Shown: in pieces, positions 21,422-22,705 of the stretch
Layout: every line of letters starts with the position of its first letter
How positions within the stretch are numbered: the first letter of the stretch is position 1
Source of the DNA: Priapulus caudatus
Taxonomy: Eukaryota > Priapulida > Priapulimorpha > Priapulimorphida > Priapulidae
Assembly (NCBI RefSeq): GCF_000485595.1
Contig: NW_014577091.1
Span: 679,838-702,542 of the forward strand
Direction: 5' to 3'
Length of the DNA stretch: 22,705 nucleotides
The notes under the pieces: model-generated
What the model saw: the letters and a program-made list of their open reading frames with translations, nothing else
Databases searched by the model: none
Told to the model about the DNA's origin: nothing
Translations under genes and position numbers: made by a program

Positions 21422-21696
21422 TGTTCTGCTAGCATCTATGACAAATACGACATACGCATATACGCTCTCCTATGACACTATTTGTCATAGGAAGATTCTT
21501 CCTATGACAAATATTGTTGTATGTGTTGTGCGCATCATAGGAGTTTAGGAGCGCTATTATGAACGCAAGCAGTGAATTTCAGCTGTAAAGCGGGACGACT
21601 CGCCAATATTTGTCATAGGAAGAATCTTACTATGACAAATAGTGTCATAAGAGAGCGTATATGCGTGTTGTATTTGTCATAGATGCAAGCAGAACA
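21422..21696. mobile_element. Foldback (MITE-like) element with ~94-bp inverted arms
   Basis: The left arm 21422-21516 and the right arm 21604-21696 are inverted copies, both starting TGTTCTGC at the outer end and closing with CAAATATTG inside. They differ by about four substitutions and a two-base indel. An ~87-base non-palindromic centre separates them. The word TATGACAAAT or its reverse complement occurs six times, and the left arm itself contains a perfect 35-base palindrome (21479-21513) with 17-base arms TATTTGTCATAGGAAGA around one T. No transposase is present and I could not identify a clear target-site duplication, so the element class is open. It begins 38 bases beyond the stop codon of the minus-strand homeobox exon and could be transcribed as a long hairpin in its 3' UTR. 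Confidence 0.85.
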
Positions 21697-21734
21697 TGTT
21701 GTCTCTCCGTAAGTTAAAACGGTGCCAGCCAGCA

Positions 21735-22516
21735 TCACCACGGTCGGTGGCTAAGAGCTGGCATGTAGGCACCCATGTCTAGCGAGCTCAGCCCCGCCAT
21801 GTTTCCGTAACCGATCCCCGGCCCTCCCCCTCCTCCCCCTCCTCCCGTACACTGGATGATTCCTCCTCCTCCCCCTCCTCCCGTACACTGAATGATTCCT
21901 CCTCCTCCCGTGCACTGAAGGAAGTCTCCGTGTCTGCCGCCGCACAGGTCCGCCGCCGACGCCGCACAGACGATGTCGGCGCCTCCGGACGACGGCAGCG
22001 CCACCTTGCGCTGCGACTGTTCGCCAGCGTGCGCGATTGCAGCGCTCGTGGCGGCGGCGGCGGCGGCTGCGTCGGCCGACGACGAGCACGGCTTACCGTC
22101 CCTCACAAGCACGGGCACGGCGACGCGCCGCGGCGACAGCTGCTGCTGCTGCTGCGGTGACGTCAGCGCGACCGCGACGCCGCCTTTCGGCTGCGGCTGC
22201 TGTAACTCGTGCGTCGACTTATCTTTCGCCGAGCGCTTGCACTTGTAGCGGTGATTCTGGAACCAGATCTTCACCTGCGTCGGCGTCAGGTGGATCAGCC
22301 CCGCGAGGTGCTCGCGTTCGGGAGCCGACAGGTATTTCTGCTGCTTGAAGCGACGCTCCAGCTCGTAGACCTGCGCCTGCGAGAAGAGGATGCGTCGCTT
22401 GCGTCGCTGCGCCTGGAAGTGCAGCTGACTCTTCTGGCAGTCGGCGATCAGCGATGCCGGCATGCACTGCATGCTCATGTTCACCGAGCGCGCCGATGAC
22501 GTCATCAGGCGCGAGA
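21735..22516 (-). CDS. NK2.1: NK2.1-type homeobox transcription factor, terminal coding exon
   Basis: This encodes the C-terminal ~259 residues of a nuclear DNA-binding regulator of the NK2.1 (Nkx2-1/TTF-1/scarecrow) group. The exon begins after a TTTTCAG acceptor with two bases completing a codon (phase-1 intron) and ends at TGA (21735-21737). The homeodomain is complete (22227-22406, residues 37-96 of the exon). It has Leu16, Phe20, Trp48, Phe49, Asn51 and Arg53, plus Tyr54 in WFQNHRYK, the NK2-class hallmark for CAAG-type sites. [20 protein letters not shown] favours NK2.1 over NK2.2. Downstream come a Q5 run, the NK2-specific domain core [15 protein letters not shown] (about 22086-22130), an alanine run, and three QCTG(n) repeats (21822-21923) before a C-terminus ending SHRPW. 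The N-terminal exons, where NK2 proteins carry the TN repressor motif, are outside the window. In other bilaterians the family acts in forebrain, pharyngeal/endostyle and neuroendocrine patterning; roles here are inferred. The in-frame ATG upstream (22598) lies in TA-repeat intron and is not used. Confidence 0.95.
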
Positions 22517-22523
22517 CTGAAAA
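22517..22523 (-). other. Splice acceptor of the NK2.1 terminal exon
   Basis: On the minus strand CATTTTCAG precedes the exon, with AG at 22517-22518. A CTCATTC-like possible branch point lies about 30 bases further upstream. The open frame continues past this point only into TA-rich sequence with no NK2 resemblance, which supports splicing here. Confidence 0.8.
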
Positions 22524-22608
22524 TGGAGTGCACGTGTTGAATGAGTTATATGTATGTATGTATATACATATATATATATATATATAAACATTAGACACAT
22601 CATTTAGC

Positions 22609-22646
<38 letters not shown>

Positions 22647-22705
22647 TTTATTTATTTATTATTTATATCTATATAACACATACACATTCTCCCTCACATA
22701 CATAC
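22524..22705 (-). other. Intron of the NK2.1 gene with a TA/TATT microsatellite
   Basis: AT-rich intron running off the right edge of the window. It contains TATG/TA repeats at about 22550-22586 and TA then TTTA repeats at about 22608-22665. No further exon is visible. Confidence 0.75.

Noticed and set aside
22517-22598. Upstream in-frame ATG extending the homeobox frame by 27 codons
   Set aside because: The added residues come from a TA microsatellite and adjacent intron. A good TTTTCAG acceptor sits at the point where NK2-like sequence begins.

Overview
The window looks like mostly non-coding DNA from a bilaterian animal, probably a marine invertebrate. The evidence is an intron-containing homeobox gene, many long microsatellites, G-rich minisatellites, a foldback element, and a dispersed repeat with a GTCCGTC/AGGTCAAAGGTCA-type sequence that I associate with lophotrochozoan and related genomes. 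I cannot name the species. There is no bacterial gene organisation. The only gene I can support is at the right-hand end, on the minus strand: the terminal coding exon (21735-22516) of an NK2.1-type homeobox transcription factor (the Nkx2-1/TTF-1/scarecrow group). It has a complete 60-residue homeodomain, an NK2-specific domain and a glycine-rich C-terminus. Its upstream exons lie beyond the window.

Layout from left to right: 1-1221 holds a TA/GT microsatellite, a degenerate dispersed repeat with a terminal hairpin and an internal ~171-bp duplication, and a C-rich tract. 1222-8235 (copy A) and 8236-16310 (copy B) are a direct head-to-tail duplication of a 7-8 kb non-coding unit. Each unit contains, in order: a 21-bp tandem repeat, a GC-rich near-identical block, a TA tract, a CCA-rich tract, a G-rich minisatellite with a 32-bp sub-array (about 3 units in A, about 14 in B), a GT tract, a CpG-rich block with a CTCF-like motif and a splice-donor-like site, a GA-rich tract, an AAT microsatellite and a CT-rich end. 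From about 11.56 kb onward copy B differs from A mainly by scattered 1-2-base insertions. That looks like uncorrected long-read error, so the duplication may be partly or wholly an assembly or haplotype artefact.

16311-17840 is simple sequence: a pyrimidine tract, a short unique island, a purine tract and a ~480-bp GATA array. 17840-20800 has no recognised gene. It contains a 40-bp palindrome and three degenerate repeats built around a GCAGGCAC core, embedded in a pyrimidine-rich stretch whose 334-codon open frame I do not believe is coding. A (CA)n(TA)n tract follows at 20806-20999.

The most interesting structure is a foldback element with ~94-bp inverted arms at 21422-21696. It starts only 38 bases past the homeobox stop codon, so the 3' UTR of the developmental regulator may carry a very long RNA hairpin. 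The rest of the window reads as the downstream gene desert of that gene and may hold cis-regulatory DNA, but nothing here proves that.
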